Source: Luscinia megarhynchos
Taxonomy: Eukaryota; Chordata; Aves; Passeriformes; Turdidae
Assembly: GCA_034336665.1 (NCBI GenBank)
Contig: CM067568.1
Span: 36,808,770-36,872,769 of the forward strand
Direction: 5' to 3'
DNA length: 64,000 nt
Below the pieces are notes generated by a model. It was not told the DNA's origin. It made no database searches and was given only the letters and a program-made list of their open reading frames with translations. Made by a program: the position numbers and the translations under genes. The first letter of the stretch is position 1. Every line of letters begins with the position of its first letter. Positions 9,901-18,426 of the stretch are shown piece after piece.

Positions 9901-12804
9901 GAGCAATTTTGAGGATTTAATTAAGAAAAGCTTGAATTATTGAAACCAAAATTTAATAAAGAAAGGGATTTCTTTCACCCTCAAAATGCTTTTTTATTTA
10001 GCTACCAAGTCACCATTGAGCACATTTTTATTTTAGAATTCTCATTGTATTTTTTTGCATGTAAATGCAAGTATATACTTGCATATAAAAGCAATACCAC
10101 TGCATGTTACTCCACAACTAAAGATGGCAGTTAAGACAAAATGAATCTGCCTGCTAACTAACTTTAATTTTCTTTTGTGTTTCAAGGCAATGGCTACACT
10201 GGGACCACACAGGGTAAAGCCAGAACGTAAGTAAACATGGTCTAGTTCCACAAGACTGAACTTGCTGTGTCCAGTGATGCAAACTGCATCCAGGCAGATT
10301 GTAGTCATTATAGTACTAGTATAGAAATGGAGGATGTTATGAGGTAGCTGCAAGATGTGGCTTTTGTCTTTCCCCTCTCTCAGGTGCTAATACCTGTAGC
10401 TTGATTGCTGTTGTTTGTGTTGACACAAATTCTAGAAAATTATCAACAAAAATTCAGGCTTCTAACAGTGGTTTGCAGCAATTCATATAAGAAAGCTGTG
10501 CCAGCATTTGCCCAAGATAAAGCAGAAAACTTAGAGCATCTGGACCTTACAGGTACATTTCAAAGGATGCTCACTGCAAGCTACAACCCTGAAAAAGCAG
10601 AGCTGTGGGAAAGAAGTGGTATTCACGTTTGGCACTGAAGTGAGAAGCATGTTCTTGCTAAGTAAAGTCACGTATTTGGAGGTGAGGAGGAAAAGGGACA
10701 GGCATGTAGGTGACAGCTTCTATTTGAAAATGAAAATATAACTTAATTATCTGAATGGAAATAAAAAGGTATGTTGCTTCCAATTTTCATGCAATTATTA
10801 AGAGACAGACTACTGTTGGAAAAAAGTGTATTCTGTGTAAATAACTTGATGAAAGTGTATTTAAGCACCTAACTGATTTCTGTCAAGTCAGTAATAAATC
10901 ACTTTTATTATTTAATTTAGCACCTGTCAAATTAGAAAAGCATCTACATAGTGCTAGATCTGAAGAAGGAAGACTCTATTATGATGGCGAGTGGTATGGA
11001 CGAGGGCAGACGATATGCATTGATAAGAAAGATGAATGTCCTACAAGGTAAAGAGTATTTAATTTATGCAGCTCTGTACATTCATGTTAAGCAATAGCAA
11101 GGATGATGGCATTAAAGAGTAAGGCCTATGTGGAAATACTGCCAGCTCAGTGACATTTACTAGTTCACCTTGGATGGCACCAAAGATGAGTGCGGCCTTG
11201 TGAGAGGCTAGTAAAGGTTAGAATTGACTGAAGGGTGGTGAAGTTAGGATCTCACTAACAATTTAACCTGTTACTAGTTTCCGATAGCCTTAGAGAATTT
11301 TTTTACTAGTATCTTGAGAGTTTGTTGCTTTGAGAATTTGATCTGTTGGCTTGCCCAAAAATACTTAATTATAGAAAAACACTTTATGCGGTTGAAGATA
11401 AGCTTTGTTTTCTGTTGATTAGTGCTCCGAAAGAAGAGAGGAACTTTTTAATGGTGTTTTCTTCTCTTAAGAAAGGTTCTACCTTGGAACAATCTTAGAG
11501 TGCAGATTTGGTTAAATGTTTAAGATCTATAAATATATTTTCTCTGTATGGGTAATATTTGTAAATTCTAAAAGTCTGAGTGTATTTAAAATTAAATGTA
11601 TATCTTATCTTACCTTTTACCGAATGGGGCAAATAAGTCTAAGCCCAATGTTGATTAAATATACACATGTACTCAGGAAAATCAACATTAATTTCATATA
11701 TCAGTAGTTTACTGTAGAACTGACTGTTTCTCTTCTTCCTTGTGTATGGAGAAGTGGAAAAAATTTCAGTGATTTTGGTGTTTGTTCAGGGCTGAAACAG
11801 GGAGATATTTTAGTAAACTACAGATTGTGTTTGAAATTTAAAAACCTCTGGATTAATTTAGCAGAACACAGCAGTTGTACTGGGCCAAGTAAAGATCTTA
11901 GCATCTAGTGTCTGACAAAAGCCAAAAAGCTGATGCTTAACAGGGCAGTCATGCAGTGGAGCTTTCCTGGGCTTTCAAAACCCTCACAACTTCTGAGACT
12001 AGAGGGAATTGTCACACTCAGTATGTAATTAATTTTTGTTCTATTAATTGTTTTACTCTTTGTCTTTGTGCTTTCTGTTTTCCCATCAATCTACTTGAAA
12101 TGATATTTTTTCTATGAGGTATGGGGAGGGAGTTTCGTTCACTGTTTGTGTTAAAGGTTACTGCAAGGAGCATAAAAGCAGGGCTCATTTAACAGTAAAT
12201 CAGTTTTCAATTCATTTCTTGTGGTCTTCATGTAATGAGTAAGAGTTGAATACATTTTGTGCTTTAAATCGTGCCCTCAGGTTGTTCAAATTTTTTTCAA
12301 GTGCTTCATTTTCAGTGTGATTTCAAGACTTTTCTTGTTTTTACTATGGGTAGTTTATTGTTGTGTTTTCTCTGTGTGACTGTTATTCTTTTAAACAATT
12401 AAAGTATTTGTACCTGTTAGGGTTTTCATGTGAGAGAATAAAATAGATGGCTGAAACATCCATGGCCTTCACTAAAGACTCATGCAGTTGCCAAGGATTT
12501 CTGTTAAAACTATCCTTAGAGTGGTGACAGTATCTTTTGGGCCTAGCATTTACAACTAATGCATATTTTCATTTACTGTGTGGAAATACAGCTGCAGTTT
12601 TGAGGTTATTTTTAGCTTATAGGCTTTCTAAATTCTTCTTGTTTTTCTTCCCTTGACCCTTCTTCCCTCATTTTCTGTAGTGCCATAATTACAACAATTA
12701 ACCATGATGAAGTTTGGTTTAAAAGACCGGATGGAAGCAAGTCTAAGCTGTATATTTCTCAGCTGCAGAAAGGAAAATATTCAATAAAGCATAACCACAA
12801 CTGA
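826..12804 (+). CDS. BRMS1L: BRMS1-like transcriptional repressor (BRMS1L), exons 3' part, 5' partial
   Basis: BRMS1L belongs to the Sds3/BRMS1 family of nuclear subunits of the SIN3-HDAC corepressor, where it helps recruit histone deacetylase to target promoters (family knowledge). Eight exons join to 745 nt: one carried-over base, 247 codons and TGA at 12802-12804. The vertebrate protein is about 323 residues, so roughly 76 N-terminal residues, including the acidic N-terminus, lie upstream. Visible residues 1-100 are a charged, heptad-like coiled-coil stretch (starting [15 protein letters not shown]) typical of the Sds3 domain. Residues near 108-128 contain a basic, probable nuclear-localisation cluster ([14 protein letters not shown]). 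VKPE near 161-164 fits a sumoylation consensus. The C-terminal part ([26 protein letters not shown]) is the strongly conserved family tail, ending KHNHN. All codon joins keep frame and no premature stop is seen, so the gene looks intact. The paralogue BRMS1 is less likely because the match to BRMS1L is almost residue for residue. Confidence 0.96.
954..3736 (+). other. BRMS1L: BRMS1L intron, 2,783 bp
   Basis: The intron runs from GTAGGC to a TCTGATTACAG acceptor. It is AT-rich, and I see no repeat family, secondary exon or RNA gene in it. Short ORFs on both strands look like chance. Confidence 0.85.
3737..3816 (+). CDS. BRMS1L: BRMS1L coding exon (visible exon 2 of 8)
   Basis: The acceptor TTACAG ends at 3736. 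GT completes Gly, followed by codons for [19 protein letters not shown] to RQHCE. The exon ends in phase 0 with GAG at 3814-3816. The donor that fits the protein is GTTGTG at 3817, which agrees poorly with the U2 consensus after the obligatory GT, apart from G at +5. Using the next GT at 3820 would add one in-frame Val that the family does not have. Confidence 0.92.
3985..4917 (-). mobile_element. CR1-type LINE fragment, 5'-truncated, antisense to BRMS1L
   Basis: Read on the - strand, this encodes the C-terminal part of a CR1 reverse transcriptase ([41 protein letters not shown]), then the 3' UTR, ending near 3985 in the CR1 terminal ATTCTATGATTCT type of sequence. The catalytic FADD box is degraded to FANK at about 4845, and the frame is broken further 3'. 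About 0.9 kb of a 4-5 kb element remains, a normal 5' truncation for CR1. The intronic, antisense placement is the commonly tolerated one. Confidence 0.93.
4935..4960. repeat. (TA)n microsatellite
   Basis: A short alternating TATATA tract, interrupted once by G, lies just beyond the 5'-truncated end of the antisense CR1 fragment. Confidence 0.8.
6910..7006 (+). CDS. BRMS1L: BRMS1L coding exon (visible exon 3 of 8)
   Basis: The acceptor TTTTCTAG ends at 6909 and the donor is GTAGAT at 7007. The exon encodes [20 protein letters not shown] through [11 protein letters not shown] and carries over one base of a Glu codon. It is rich in Glu, Arg and Leu and continues the coiled coil. Confidence 0.96.
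7007..7373 (+). other. BRMS1L: BRMS1L intron, 367 bp
   Basis: This short U2-type intron runs from GTAGAT to an AATATCTTTTCAG acceptor. No embedded element is seen. Confidence 0.9.
7374..7457 (+). CDS. BRMS1L: BRMS1L coding exon (visible exon 4 of 8)
   Basis: The exon encodes [20 protein letters not shown] through KKPVVVS, including the basic cluster that probably acts as nuclear localisation signal. It ends with one G of a split Gly codon. What follows is not GT but ATATCCTT, the U12-type donor. The Gly codon is completed by GC at 8686-8687, which fixes both splice points of the AT-AC intron. Confidence 0.95.
8303..8331 (+). repeat. Left arm of 29-bp perfect inverted repeat
   Basis: The 29 bases from GTTTAAGAAGAGGG to TTTTCACC are exactly complementary, in reverse, to 8536-8564. 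Similarity stops on both sides of the arm. No target-site duplication flanks the pair, and the arm does not resemble a terminal repeat I know. Confidence 0.95.
8470..8485. repeat. 16-bp perfect palindrome CATTGAAATTTCAATG
   Basis: The sequence equals its own reverse complement. It sits inside the loop of the larger inverted repeat, so RNA from this intron could form a small stem within the larger stem-loop. Confidence 0.9.
8536..8564 (-). repeat. Right arm of 29-bp perfect inverted repeat
   Basis: This arm (GGTGAAAAGACAAAG to CTTAAAC) is the exact reverse complement of 8303-8331, separated from it by 204 nt. It lies about 105 nt upstream of the U12 branch site, so the stem would form close to the 3' end of the AT-AC intron. 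Confidence 0.95.
8669..8677 (+). promoter_or_regulatory. U12 branch-point sequence TTCCTTAAC
   Basis: This is an exact match to the U12 snRNA-complementary branch consensus TTCCTTRAY. The distal A at 8676 lies 9 nt before the intron's last base, within the short branch-to-acceptor spacing typical of the class. Confidence 0.93.
8686..8750 (+). CDS. BRMS1L: BRMS1L coding exon (visible exon 5 of 8)
   Basis: The exon follows the AC end of the minor intron. GC completes Gly, then come [20 protein letters not shown] and K. It ends in phase 0 with a strong donor, AAG|GTAAGA, at 8751. It encodes the conserved short helix after the basic linker. Confidence 0.96.
8751..10186 (+). other. BRMS1L: BRMS1L intron, 1,436 bp
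   Basis: The intron runs from GTAAGA to TTGTGTTTCAAG. It is AT-rich with no recognisable repeat or RNA gene. Confidence 0.88.
10187..10226 (+). CDS. BRMS1L: BRMS1L coding exon (visible exon 6 of 8), 40 nt
   Basis: This very short exon encodes [13 protein letters not shown] plus one base of a Pro codon. The donor GTAAGT is perfect. The VKPE tetrapeptide fits the psi-K-x-E sumoylation consensus. Modification is inferred, not shown. Confidence 0.95.
10227..10920 (+). other. BRMS1L: BRMS1L intron, 694 bp
   Basis: The intron runs from GTAAGT to TTATTTAATTTAG. The acceptor tract is T-rich but interrupted by A's. No embedded element is recognised. Confidence 0.9.
10921..11047 (+). CDS. BRMS1L: BRMS1L coding exon (visible exon 7 of 8)
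   Basis: The exon encodes [20 protein letters not shown] through [21 protein letters not shown] and two bases of a Ser codon. The donor is AG|GTAAAG at 11048. The aromatic and glycine-rich core ([10 protein letters not shown]) is a hallmark of the BRMS1/BRMS1L C-terminal region. Confidence 0.96.
11048..12680 (+). other. BRMS1L: BRMS1L last intron, 1,633 bp
   Basis: The intron runs from GTAAAG to a pyrimidine-rich CTCATTTTCTGTAG acceptor. It is AT-rich, with no repeat family or second exon recognised. Confidence 0.88.
12681..12804 (+). CDS. BRMS1L: BRMS1L terminal coding exon with stop codon
   Basis: T completes the split Ser codon, followed by [20 protein letters not shown] and on to [11 protein letters not shown], then TGA at 12802-12804. 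An AATAAA hexamer at 12783-12788 is built from the Ser-Ile-Lys codons near the end of the reading frame. Confidence 0.96.
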
Positions 12805-13912
12805 CCATTGCTCACCGGATATGAAACAAGCAGTATTGCCATGTGTGATGTGCCATGGGGTGAAAATTGTATTTAATAGTGTTTTGTATTCCTTATCTAT
12901 TTACAGCAGTATCTAATGTGTATTGGTCGTGCTGTATGTAAGCTTCATATGGACGGCCTTCAGAAACCTGAGGAGGGTAAATCCTGTTAACAGACATTTT
13001 GCCTCTGAATTGGGTCCAGTGCCTAAGATATGAAGTATGCTCTTCAAGTATAATGCTTCAAAACTTGTCATACTTGTAAAATGAAAAAAAAATTCTTTTT
13101 TCATTGGTGACCAGTTGGTGTGAAAAAAATTATAACCTTAATTACCAGCAACTCACTTTATTTTCAGTGACTGTGTCATGCGTCTCTTGTGGACATAAAT
13201 TTCGCCTGCTCAGCCCTTGCTTTGGAATAGATTGTAACATGCATAAGCATTCTTTTATCCAAAGTGTACTGATTTATTTAAATTGTCCTCAACACCTCTG
13301 CTATTACTGACTGTGTTACAATTTGTAAGGTTTACTATACTGCTTGTAATGAGACAAAGCCAATATTTTGAACTATGTTTTTGAAGAGCACTTTTCTAGT
13401 GTAGGACCCTATTCTATAGCAGACAAATCATTGGTGATGTTTTTACTTGATTGCCAGCAAAATTTATGCATAAGGTAGACAGTGTTGTTCCAACCTGTGT
13501 TATTTGTAGCCCACAAAGAACGACTGGGGGGGTGGTTACATAAATGCTGTTGCATGGCCTGCATGTTTGGTCACAGTTGTATGAAATATGATGAATTTTT
13601 GTTAGGAAAGGAAAATATTTCCCCAGAAGTCATGTATCTGGTGGAATTTACGCTGAGTTTTTCATCAAACACTTATTTTCAGAATTTCTGTACCCCATTT
13701 CATCTTACTGTACACCGGGAGTACTTCGTGCAGCTTAGGAAGATGAATGTCTTATAAGTCTTGCTCTTTAGCCACAGAGAAAAGTCCTAAATCCTTGATG
13801 TTACTGTGATGTGCTTCGAGCATCTAGAATGATAGATGGAATTGTTGAAGAATTGTTAACACGTTGGTTATGTGCACTTTAATCTCCACTTATAATGATT
13901 CTTCTTGGAGAA

Positions 13913-13918
13913 AATAAA
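13913..13918 (+). terminator. Poly(A) signal AATAAA (proximal of a pair)
   Basis: A canonical hexamer about 1.1 kb after the stop, with a second one 35 nt downstream. Confidence 0.55.
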
Positions 13919-13947
13919 GCATCCATTTGCTTTAAATGATCACAGCA

Positions 13948-13953
13948 AATAAA
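13948..13953 (+). terminator. Poly(A) signal AATAAA (second of pair)
   Basis: A canonical hexamer followed within about 50 nt by a GT-rich stretch (CAGGGTGGTAAG), a suitable downstream element. This is the best-looking of the three candidate cleavage sites. Confidence 0.6.
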
Positions 13954-14190
13954 TACTTTTATTGTAACATGTAAATTAATCGTCTCTTCTAGTGCAGGGT
14001 GGTAAGTACTTTCCAAATGCCAAATCAGTTTCTGCTGAGTGATGCTTTTCTACAATTGTATGACATTATAAATCAAATGTACATAAAGTATCAATTGACA
14101 TATTGGCTTTTAACAATATGAACTGTATGTATACAGTTGTTTGATAAACTTTTTGTAATTAAATATTTGCATTTTTTAACTTAGTATATA

Positions 14191-14196
14191 AATAAA
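14191..14196 (+). terminator. Distal poly(A) signal AATAAA
   Basis: A canonical hexamer followed by a GT-rich region (CTGTGGTAGTCGG, then TGATGTTGTTTCG). It would produce a longer alternative 3' UTR. Confidence 0.55.
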
Positions 14197-14212
14197 TGAT
14201 CTGTGGTAGTCG

Positions 14213-15854
14213 GCATCTTTGATGTTGTTTCGCTCTTTGATTTTCTAATCTTGTTGGAATTGTTGATCTACCAAATAGCAGAGGGAAATAAACAATCAGA
14301 GGTCCTAAAGCATTTAGAAAAAAAGTCTGAATTTTTTGAGATTTTGTATGGATGGATTTTTTTTTTTTACAAACTTTTGCAAAATATTTTATGGAAGCTT
14401 TGTTCTGTGACATTTATAAATCAAACATAAGTACTTTTAAGACTCTCATAGGTGTTGGCATCCTTGAAATCATTTTTATTTAGGCTATGCTGGGTACTCT
14501 GTTTTTGTGATTCACCCCTTTCCTTTTACCTCTTCTGTACTTTGCATCTCTCTAGCTGGACTTGATTATTCCTACAGCTTTTTCTGATCTGATTTACAAA
14601 GCAAAACTTTGCAAAACTGCAACCCTTGCAGTTTGGACTGACACTTCGTGAGTGTGGTTTCATATTTCAGAATAAACATAATTCATATCAGCATGAGAGG
14701 TAATAATTATAGCAGTATGGATTAGTGGTCAGACAACTGGGACCTACTTGTTCCATTACTAGAAGTACAGGAAACTGAGCTGTGGCTTTCCTTTTTGATC
14801 TGTCACCATTTCTGCATATGTGACTGGAGAGCTGTAAGGTTGGTCTTTGTTTATAACTGGTTAATTGTTTCATGCTTAGGTGAATCATATTTGGTATCTT
14901 TTTTATATTTGAACAGTTAATGTTTTGCTTAATTTAACAGAGGGGTCTTCCACAGATTTTAGTCCTTTGAAGTTGAGACATTGTTAGTGTCTTGTCCATC
15001 TGTTTTATCTTTTGCACCACTACATTAAAACTTTTCAAGCTTTGGTAGCGTTGTTTTAACCTACAAATAGGATTTAGATCTGTAAGGGGCTGAATAGAAT
15101 TCTGTAATATGTGAAAAGGTAAGTAAGTGAAGAGCATGAGGCACTTAGTGACAAAATTACCTCTCTGTACATGTGTAGAAAAGGCTTCTCTGTCAATAGC
15201 TGAGTTTCAGAGGGGTTGCAGTTTGGTTTTTGCCAAACACACAGAGCAAATTGACCGGCTCATCTTTCCTGCAGTGAAGTATCTGATATATTTAGTTGGA
15301 ATGCAATTGATTTAACCTGGCAATACTTAACTGTGGAAGTATCATGTGGAGTTTAGCTTAGGTATTTCATAATAAGCAGGTCTTAAACCTGTTCCAAATG
15401 CATTTGAATTTTGGCACTTTATTGTAGTGTTTGTTTTTAAACTATAAAAATGGGCTATTTATAGTCCATGAACATCTTACTCTGTAAGCCAAGGCCTGTT
15501 TAAGTAGCTCACCACTCCCATTAAGTGGTAAGAGATGATTAAGTACTTAAATTCTCGCTCATTTTGAAAACCTATGCTGTCTTCCAACAATAGGTTCAAT
15601 TTGTTCTGTGTGAGGTTTTGTTTGGTTTTGTTCTCTTTTTTTTTTAAGTAGACTTTTATCAAAAGAGGCATGCTAAAATACAGCTTCCTATCTCGTGGAG
15701 AAATTCTTCAATTATTACTGGGGGAAAGAACAGGTTTTTTTTCCCCATTTCTTTTTGGAGGACAAAGGAGAAAGGTAAGAAGAGAGAAACCATGCATCTA
15801 ATAGACTTTGCATTTAAGTAGCTAAAATCTTAAGAGCTTTGATCTATCTGGTAC
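14213..15854. other. Intergenic, no gene or repeat recognised
   Basis: AT-rich sequence immediately past the BRMS1L 3' end. Only short ORFs without protein-like features occur. T runs around 14357-14369 and 15640-15650 are simple low-complexity sequence. Confidence 0.7.
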
Positions 15855-15964
15855 TTTGAGCAGCCTGGTCTAGTGAAAGGTGTTCCTGCCCATGGTAGAG
15901 GGGATGGAACTTGGATGATCTTTTAAGGTCCCTTTCAACTCAAACCTTTCTGTCAATCTATGAT
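15855..15964 (+). mobile_element. CR1 LINE 3'-end fragment (about 110 bp)
   Basis: This matches the CR1 3' UTR layout: GAGCAGCCTGGTCTAGTG, then CCTGCCCATGG, then GGATGATCTTTTAAGGTCCC and CAACTCAAACC, ending in TCTATGAT. No coding part remains, as expected from extreme 5' truncation during target-primed reverse transcription. Confidence 0.9.
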
Positions 15965-17247
15965 AAGAGATTGACAGATGACAGCCCTGTCTACACATCC
16001 TTTTTCACGTGTCAAAGTAAGTTCTATTCTGAAGGCATATGATCATTCCTAAGGAGGTTCTTTACTATGCTACTCCCAGGCAAAGGCACAGTTGCTGGTG
16101 GAATTAAGTCCAGGTAGCCAGTGTATTACCTCCAGAATGGAATTTGCAGTCTATAATTGAAGTAAAAGCACAGCATGTATTCTGACATTTCCTGGAAACC
16201 CCAGCCCAAATGTACTTGTATGGCATTATGTATGCTTTTATTTCTCTGCATGGAAAATGGTCCTGATGGATCAGATGTGACTTCCACCATTTAAGACTCA
16301 TTACTGTTTTTTTCTGGAACTACCAGCCTGGAAAGCTGAAAATGGATATTTTGAGCTGACTCCTATTTCAGTGTGCTGGCAACCCTACAGACCTCACTTC
16401 TAAAAATTTAACTTTCCCAGATGTTTCATGAAAGGTTTGAAGGCTGAAAATTATCTGCTAGATTCACTAGCAGGCAGAGTAGCTGAGGTTAGGTGTGGTG
16501 CAGTGTTGGAAGGAAGAAATTCCTACGGACGGGTAAATGGAATAAAGGAAGGGATGAAGTGTGTTATGCACTAGCATTTTAAAAAATTGGTAATGGAGTA
16601 ATTTAGCCCTAGTTATCCTCGGCACTGACTGAGACAGCATCAGTTTCTGATAGGAGAAAATACTGTATGGTTTTGTGAGTTAGGATTGTTTCAGATGGTA
16701 ATGGGTTCAAAAAAAGCCTCATCGGTAAACTTTGCTTAATATTTGTACGATTTACAAGTGTCAGTGTTGCTTTTTCAGTTGGGTTTTTGTGTGTGAAAGA
16801 ATATAAATGTGTATAGTAAGGCAGTAGTCTCCAAATTTTCTTAGAGATTTTAACCACAGACATATTTTTGGTAAGATTTGATTTGCTAGGTTTTTTAAAA
16901 AATCTGGATTAATTTTAGAATATAGTAATTTCTTTGGAAAATAGAAGAATATAGGAAGCCCACTGTTCAAGAGGTGGTTAGCAGCAGTAGAATTTGTGTC
17001 CTTTATTATGGTGTCAGTTCAGAAAGAAAATCTTCAGACATCACCACTGTCTTCACAAACAGAAGCAAGCTGGAGTAGGACAACAGAAATTAAAATAACC
17101 GGCATTATTTAATTAAACAGGGCAACATTAGTGGGTTCTCCTTTTCCCATAAATAAAATAAATCTGAGTAAGTTGGCCAGTGTTGGAACATGAAATTTGC
17201 TTTCCCTTCATCCCCATGCTCTGGAGATCCATGATGGTGGAAGCCTG
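15965..17247. other. Intergenic, no gene recognised
   Basis: Mixed AT-rich sequence between the short CR1 tail and the first CTCF-like motif. No repeat family, RNA gene or convincing exon is seen. Confidence 0.65.
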
Positions 17248-17261
17248 CCTGCAGGTGGCAG
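17248..17261 (+). promoter_or_regulatory. CTCF-like motif CCTGCAGGTGGCAG
   Basis: It matches 13 of 14 positions of the core consensus CCASYAGRKGGCRS, with T for A at position 3. It lies about 3 kb downstream of the BRMS1L 3' end. Binding cannot be judged from sequence alone, and a match of this quality can occur by chance. Confidence 0.35.
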
Positions 17262-18086
17262 TAAATTGATGCTGAAGCTACTTCATGGTAGTTTCTAGAT
17301 CCTGTTAGATATTTTTTCACAGTTTCTCTTAGTTATAGCACAGCTACAACTGGTTTTAATCCCAATGCATACTAATTAAGGGATATTTGGAAAGAACAGT
17401 ACTCAGAGTTCTAAAGGGGGATTATCTTTTGCTACTATACTGTGAAAGAAAATCACTATGTAAAGGCTTAGGAAGGAACAGAAATGGATTAGATTCTGTC
17501 TAGTTGCCATAGAAACAAAATATGTAATTAAACAAAATGAACTATATATCTTACACTATGAAAGTGTTTAGAAAAGGTGGGACAATGGCATGAGTGTTTT
17601 AACCTGCAACACCAAACCCACAAATAAACAGAGGTTTCAGGTTTACTTTTCTAATTTTCGCTTAATGCACTTTTTGTGCTTGGTTAACTAAAACCAAAAA
17701 ATGTTTTGCTTCCTCGGGTGCATCTATAAAAAGGAACATCAATAATAATCAGTAAGTAATGCAGTACAAATTTACATCAATACTGTTGCAGATTAATAAC
17801 ATTAATATTATGTGATACTAATGATACAGTCATATTAATCTTGAGCACCTGCCTTTTTTGGAAAAAAACCTAAACAGTATGAACAGTTTAATTACACTTT
17901 AAGTTTTAACAGATCAGTTCAATGTTTCTTATTCTATAAGATTATGCAAATAGTTTCTTACCCTTGTTCTGTAGCTAATAAAGACAATTTCTTAACAAAA
18001 AATGCATGTCAAAAGAACGTCCTTTTAACCAGATAGTAAGTGCTGCAGGTTTAGGATGTTTCAGAGCCCGCAGTTAGTGCAAGGTG

Positions 18087-18100
18087 CCAGGAGAGGGCAC
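18087..18100 (+). promoter_or_regulatory. CTCF-like motif CCAGGAGAGGGCAC
   Basis: It matches 13 of 14 positions of CCASYAGRKGGCRS, with G for Y at position 5. It has the same orientation as the motif 839 bp upstream, so the two could act as a tandem boundary element at the gene's 3' side (inference). Confidence 0.38.
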
Positions 18101-18398
18101 TTTGAGGTTTCTCTGAAAGATTATTTGCTTTTCAAAAGAAGTTTAACTTGCATTCTCAGGCTTTTCTTTCTCATTCTTCTGCTATAAAATTTCACGACCT
18201 AAAGTTCAGAAATGTAGCAGTGATTGTTACTTCTCTTTGTTAGCTTAACTCTGAAGGTGACTACATTCTGCTATTTTTAAATTGTGGAGACTTATTTCCA
18301 TGGTAAGATCTCTTATTTAGCACATCTCGGTGTGTGGCCCTGGGAGGTGGATGGAAATTGGTTGGCTTTGTATTTCACACTACCAACACCACCCTTCC

Positions 18399-18426
18399 AA
18401 AAAAAAAAAAAAAAAAAAAAAAAAAA
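18399..18426. repeat. (A)n homopolymer, about 28 bp
   Basis: An uninterrupted A run after CCACCCTTCC. There is no retrocopy body or LINE/SINE tail pattern upstream, so it is called as a simple repeat rather than a poly(A) tail. Confidence 0.85.

Larger units (their letters stand above)
12805..14212 (+). other. BRMS1L: BRMS1L 3' untranslated region (end estimated)
   Basis: The sequence after the stop is AT-rich and without splice or coding signals up to a cluster of poly(A) signals. The distal boundary is placed about 15-20 nt after the last AATAAA at 14191 and is only an estimate. Processing at the 13913 or 13948 signals would give a UTR of about 1.13-1.17 kb instead of about 1.4 kb. Confidence 0.65.

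Noticed and set aside
18399..18426. A28 run as the poly(A) tail of a retrocopy
   Set aside because: No AATAAA at suitable distance and no retrocopy-like body or target-site duplication upstream.
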